Shown here one piece after another: positions 30,383-33,631 of a stretch of 33,631 nucleotides of DNA. This stretch comes from JAFGTE01 sp965369305 (GTDB taxonomy: Bacteria > Patescibacteriota > Gracilibacteria > UM-FILTER-43-11). The translations under genes were made by a program, and so were the position numbers. The stretch covers positions 1-33,631 of the forward strand of contig CBDUQG010000002.1 in NCBI GenBank assembly GCA_965369305.1, in the 5' to 3' direction. The notes below the pieces were generated by a model, which had not been told where the DNA came from, did no database searches, and was given only the letters and a program-made list of their open reading frames with translations. Within the stretch, counting starts at the first letter, position 1. Each line of letters opens with the position of its first letter.

Positions 30383-33360
30383 TTTTTGAGAATTTTTGGA
30401 CATACTTTATAAATAACGAGAGGTGATAATAACAGGATTGTCAAAAAAAGCAAAGTGCCACGTCCGCCTCCCTCTTCAGGCTCAACAGTTCTTAAATCAG
30501 CAGTAGCCGGTTCAATGGAGAGAAGACTCTTGAATTGTCCTGACTCATAAACACTGATCTGAACAGGTTTTGAAAAGTCGATAAGCTCTCTGGTCAAAGA
30601 TATATCAACTGGTGAATTTGCATAGGAAACGGTGACTTTTTGGTTAAGATTTAGTTCAAGAGTGAGCTTCTGGTTTTCATCATTCACCTCAGCAACCAGC
30701 CCGGAATAAACTGTAGCCGGAAGATCAGATTGGTAAGAAGTGAGCGGCCGGCTGAAGCGGTGACGAAGTCCCGAAGACTTCTTTTTTGCTTTTTTGGAAC
30801 GTGGCTTGGGCACCCAGTCTCCACCAGTATGACTAAATACTTCATTTGTGTGTGTTTTGTCATAACAGATCTGATCAACCAACATACCCCATGGATCCAG
30901 CAAGTTCACGCAGTCATTACTGTTGTTTAGAGAAAGTTTTGTCTCTTGCTTTCGAAAAGTACGAATAGCACCAGGAGCAATGGCACCACCCGAAATCACA
31001 TGAGGATCTGATCCAACATCAAGATTATCGTCTAAAGACCATCCATATAGACAGATTGTCACCGGACCGGTATTAATGAGCTTTATATATTCAGTAGCCT
31101 CACCTTTTTTTGGAGCTGGCAGGAAGCTATCGATTTTTAGATGTTCTGACGAGCAGTCGGGCCCACTAATAACAGGGGCTTCTGCCTCTTCTGGCAGAAC
31201 TACTTCCTCTTCAACAATCTCTTCTTCAAGGAGGAGTAAGAGTTCTTCATCCAGAACTAATTCTTCTTCAGATTCTTCTTCAAGTAGCTCTAAAAGGAGA
31301 TTCCCGACTTTTTTATTCTGCCAAAGTCCTAATTCTGATTCCTTGGCTTCAGACTCAGCCAGAACAAAATCTTCAAGGTGCGTAAAAGGAAATCGGGTAT
31401 AGGCATGGCCATAGCCTTGGGCCACAATAGAACGGTTAATCATTTCATCACCCAGGTAAACGTAGGCAAGCACGCGACCATATTTATCTATTTTATTCTC
31501 ATCGAACTCCAAGGTCACCCATTGACTGCCAAGCTTTTCGGAAAGAAAGTTTGACGCCTGCTTTCCAAAATATTCGACGGGCTTAAAGGGGTGAACAGTT
31601 TCCGGAGTATCAACTCCAATGAGGCGCACAGTTAGTCGCCTTTCGTCAAAACTCACCACCAAGGTATCTCCGTCAATCGTTCTGACAACCTCGGCCTCCA
31701 TTCCGTTTTTGAGAGCATCAGGATTAAAAAGCCACCGTCCCGAAGCAGATGACTTCCATTTGATTTCATCAATGAAGTTTCCAGTCGCATCAAAAAGGGT
31801 GAGGCTCTCATCAGAGTTATTGAGCGAAACTTTAAAATCCTGACCTACCAAGGTGAGCGAGTCTTCGGGCTGAATGCTGAGGTCCGCCAGCAACTTTTCT
31901 GATCCGCTCGCATCCAGAATCGACCAACCTGCAAGACTGACTGGTTCAAACGTTTTGTTAGAAAGAATGATTTTTTCATTTCCTGAATCCGTGCCTTCAG
32001 GATTGGGCAGTACACTTTCAAAAACCACATCACCTGGCTGATAAGGTTTGGGTGGCGGAGGAAAGTCATTTGGATCACCAGGAGTAAAATTAGGCGTCCA
32101 CTCATAAAGATCACCAGACACTCTAGCATAGGTCCAGTTTTCCTGAGCTTCAGAATACTTTATTTCCTGATTCACATTCTTGTTTGGATCAAGCACCCGC
32201 ACAACGTCTTCTGAATTTTTGAAAGACAAACCTATATCTGGTTCAGAAAAAACCAAATAGGAATCAGGCATGATCACTGTGAAGTCTGGAATTTTATAAG
32301 GCCGGCTTTTACCTTCGGCGTCATCAATGTACCAACCCGAAAGATCAATGCCGAAAGGATTAGGATTATAAAGCTCCACCCACTCATTTTCATCATCCTT
32401 GCCTTCGGGAGAAGGCATGACTTCGTTTATTAGATTGTATATGGGATAGATCTCGTCTTCAGGACCACCGCCTGACCCCTTTGGTTTGGCCTCAAAAGTG
32501 ATTTCCGCCTCACTGAAATCACCGTAAGAATCGGTCACTCTCAATCTAACGATTTTTTCACCCGACTGTTCATAGGTGTATTTCAGAGGGTTCTCACGTT
32601 CATCAAAAACACCCTCTTCAAGCTCCCACAGGAAGGTCAGCTTGTCTCCATCAGGATCATAACTAGATTCCCCTGTCACATTGAGCTTCATGTGCTTGGT
32701 GTCCTTTTGAATTTCAATAACGGCAACCGGAATCTTGTTTGGCTCGATAAAATTCAGCTCACCTGGCGTGGGTGTTTTAAAAACCAGCCACTCTTCATAG
32801 TTTTCAGGGCTTCTACCCCAAGAACGACCTGAACCCTGAGAATCGAATTCAAAGAAATCCATCAATTCACCCTCAGCATTGAATAGGCTAACAGAATCAG
32901 TGTCGTTATTGAGAGTGATTTTAGTTTCAGGACGAAAAAAGACTAAATAGGAATCGGGCTCGAGCACATAATTCAGACTTTCATTGTCAAAAGTATAAAG
33001 TCCGCCATCGGATCTTGCGTCATCCAGCTGCCAACCCAAAAGATCTACCGGCTCAGAACCCATATTGTATAGCTCAATGAATTCATTCTCACTGTCCTTT
33101 TCAGAAGGATCAGCGAGCACCTCATTGATAACAATGGCTGAATCTATTTCTGATTCAGATTCAGATTCAGATTCAGGCTCTGACTCAGGTATCGGTTCTG
33201 GGTCTTCCGGCTCCAACTCAGGGACTTCCGTATCAGAGTCTTCTGGCAAGGATTCTGCTTCCTCAAATGGAGCATCGGGCACTTCATCAGCCAAAGCAAT
33301 GAAGCTAGACTGGAACAGAAACAGCTGTAGGGAGAACAGAAAAGTGAAGATTTTTTTCAT
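30379..33360 (-). CDS. Cell-surface thermonuclease with four lamin-tail domains and C-terminal membrane anchor
   Basis: 993 aa. Order: signal peptide 1-24 (ALA-D); acidic Pro/Glu/Ser linker 25-74 with an SE repeat; lamin-tail domain (LTD) 1 at 76-200 (INEVLADPSEKDSENEFIEL); PKD-like domain about 210-293 (SYDPDGDKLTFLWE); LTD2 308-430 (INEVMPSPEGKDDENEWVEL); LTD3 445-545; staphylococcal-type nuclease 553-682; Glu/Leu-rich spacer 686-728; LTD4 735-852; a basic patch (SKKAKKK); a beta-rich region; one membrane helix about 967-987 with a basic end. Nuclease residues matching Asp21, Arg35, Asp40, Glu43 and Arg87 of the Staphylococcus enzyme are present (D563/D565, R579, D584, E587, R629), so it should be active. 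It probably cuts DNA or RNA outside the cell while held on the membrane. It ends on TGA, overlapping the acyltransferase start. Confidence 0.92.
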   Translation of the reverse strand: MKKIFTFLFSLQLFLFQSSFIALADEVPDAPFEEAESLPEDSDTEVPELEPEDPEPIPESEPESESESESEIDSAIVINEVLADPSEKDSENEFIELYNMGSEPVDLLGWQLDDARSDGGLYTFDNESLNYVLEPDSYLVFFRPETKITLNNDTDSVSLFNAEGELMDFFEFDSQGSGRSWGRSPENYEEWLVFKTPTPGELNFIEPNKIPVAVIEIQKDTKHMKLNVTGESSYDPDGDKLTFLWELEEGVFDERENPLKYTYEQSGEKIVRLRVTDSYGDFSEAEITFEAKPKGSGGGPEDEIYPIYNLINEVMPSPEGKDDENEWVELYNPNPFGIDLSGWYIDDAEGKSRPYKIPDFTVIMPDSYLVFSEPDIGLSFKNSEDVVRVLDPNKNVNQEIKYSEAQENWTYARVSGDLYEWTPNFTPGDPNDFPPPPKPYQPGDVVFESVLPNPEGTDSGNEKIILSNKTFEPVSLAGWSILDASGSEKLLADLSIQPEDSLTLVGQDFKVSLNNSDESLTLFDATGNFIDEIKWKSSASGRWLFNPDALKNGMEAEVVRTIDGDTLVVSFDERRLTVRLIGVDTPETVHPFKPVEYFGKQASNFLSEKLGSQWVTLEFDENKIDKYGRVLAYVYLGDEMINRSIVAQGYGHAYTRFPFTHLEDFVLAESEAKESELGLWQNKKVGNLLLELLEEESEEELVLDEELLLLLEEEIVEEEVVLPEEAEAPVISGPDCSSEHLKIDSFLPAPKKGEATEYIKLINTGPVTICLYGWSLDDNLDVGSDPHVISGGAIAPGAIRTFRKQETKLSLNNSNDCVNLLDPWGMLVDQICYDKTHTNEVFSHTGGDWVPKPRSKKAKKKSSGLRHRFSRPLTSYQSDLPATVYSGLVAEVNDENQKLTLELNLNQKVTVSYANSPVDISLTRELIDFSKPVQISVYESGQFKSLLSIEPATADLRTVEPEEGGGRGTLLFLTILLLSPLVIYKVCPKILKK
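33152..33175. repeat. GATTCA hexanucleotide repeat, four copies
   Basis: Four perfect tandem GATTCA units inside the nuclease gene encode part of the Ser-Glu linker after the signal peptide. The unit length is a multiple of three, so slippage would alter linker length without a frameshift. Confidence 0.8.
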
Positions 33361-33365
33361 ATTTC

Positions 33366-33388
33366 ATATCGGGAGGGATTACCGATAT
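33366..33388 (-). promoter_or_regulatory. Hairpin directly before the nuclease start codon
   Basis: ATATCGG (33366-33372)/CCGATAT (33382-33388), a perfect 7-bp stem with a 9-nt loop ending 5 nt before the ATG in the mRNA. It could hinder or position ribosomes. Confidence 0.55.
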
Positions 33389-33395
33389 AAAAATG

Positions 33396-33449
33396 CCCCA
33401 AATAGATCTCAAAAATTTGCACGATGCAATTGGGTGAGACAACTTGGGG
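33396..33449 (-). promoter_or_regulatory. Nested stem-loop in the nuclease gene leader
   Basis: Three coaxial stems nest around one loop: CCCCAA/TTGGGG (33396-33401 with 33444-33449), TCTCA/TGAGA (33407-33411 with 33435-33439) and TTGCA/TGCAA (33417-33421 with 33425-33429), separated by near-symmetric internal loops. It lies in the predicted 130-nt 5' leader. The same symmetry exists in DNA, so an operator is possible as well. Confidence 0.55.
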
Positions 33450-33497
33450 GATCCCGTAATACTTGTTTGGTGCCTAGAGTAAATCCGCAGGCTATGA

Positions 33498-33526
33498 ATA
33501 ATATGATATTTTTTGCATTATGTCAA
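33498..33526 (-). promoter_or_regulatory. Promoter of the surface nuclease-acyltransferase unit
   Basis: Minus strand: perfect TTGACA (33521-33526), 17-nt spacer, TATTAT (33498-33503); start near 33491, giving a leader of about 130 nt, the longest predicted in the window. Confidence 0.65.
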
Positions 33527-33577
33527 TATAATTCCATAATATACCCCCTCAAACGCTGAATTCTTGGGTTATTACCA

Positions 33578-33606
33578 TTGATTTCTCGGCTTATTTAAGG
33601 TATAAT
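33578..33606 (+). promoter_or_regulatory. Promoter of the next plus-strand gene
   Basis: TTGATT (33578-33583), 17-nt spacer, TATAAT (33601-33606); start near 33613. An ATG occupies 33629-33631. The 268 bases between the two divergent starts hold only these promoters and the structured leader; I see no gene in them. Confidence 0.6.
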
Positions 33607-33628
33607 TATCTAATAACCAAAAAAATAA

Positions 33629-33631
33629 ATG
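33629..33631 (+). other. Probable start codon of a gene cut by the window end
   Basis: The ATG at the last three bases lies about 16 nt after a predicted transcription start. Nothing can be said about the product. Confidence 0.4.

Noticed and set aside
33401..33429. A second nuclease-gene promoter, TTGCAT-17-TCTATT.
   Set aside because: The -10 match is weak and both hexamers lie inside the nested stem-loop; TTGACA-17-TATTAT further upstream is much better.

Overview
The window reads as chromosome from a small-genome bacterium, most likely of the Candidate Phyla Radiation (Patescibacteria), perhaps Peregrinibacteria-like. This is inference from gene content and style: divergent but complete RNA polymerase and ribosomal genes, an S-layer-homology (SLH) protein, a type IV pilus ATPase, lamin-tail surface proteins, very compact spacing (many genes abut or overlap by 1-4 nt), and almost no Shine-Dalgarno sequences. 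TGA is a normal stop (the 2982-nt lamin-tail/nuclease gene ends on TGA), so this is not the code-25 Gracilibacteria/Absconditabacteria group.

Layout. 1-3060 (minus): a PilB/GspE assembly ATPase and an SLH protein, each with its own promoter. 3065-12335 (minus): a transcription/translation operon in the order rpoB-ssb-rpoC-rpsL-rpsG, with an ssb gene wedged between rpoB and rpoC and no fusA/tuf after rpsG. 12362-15140: an accessory island with a small membrane protein resembling only the C-terminal part of a GT51 transglycosylase, a secreted protein with a Trp/Asp/Glu tail, and a GC-rich lipoprotein gene whose composition, strong Shine-Dalgarno, flanking 12-bp inverted repeats and folded leader differ from everything around it. 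15144-18402: dprA, a ribbon-helix-helix (RHH) regulator next to four 11-bp-phased TGGCGC repeats, purM and ftsE. 18470-20327 (plus): tRNA-Arg(GCG), a UPF0316 membrane protein and an MFS-like permease. 20324-23057 (minus): pheS, a membrane J-domain protein, rpiB, rpe. 23148-27926: a tiny membrane protein, murA, a PrsW-family protease, and a Ca2+/Na+ antiporter-murF pair. 28030-33360: an unrecognised 531-aa protein with a possible RelA/SpoT-like nucleotidyltransferase region, an acyltransferase whose 3' end overlaps it antisense by 152 nt, and a 993-aa surface nuclease with four lamin-tail domains. A new plus-strand gene starts at the last three bases.

How the parts fit. The pilus ATPase, DprA and the surface thermonuclease fit binding, cutting, import and recombination of environmental DNA (inference). 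murA, murF, ftsE, the transglycosylase-like fragment and the SLH protein concern envelope and division; rpe/rpiB serve the non-oxidative pentose phosphate pathway.

The most striking observations are: the lipoprotein cassette; the phased TGGCGC repeats beside an RHH gene; divergent promoter pairs that overlap at their -35 hexamers in three places; the ssb insertion between rpoB and rpoC; the possible RSH-like protein with its antisense overlap; and a folded leader before the surface nuclease. All functional calls rest on motif reading by eye; no database search was possible.
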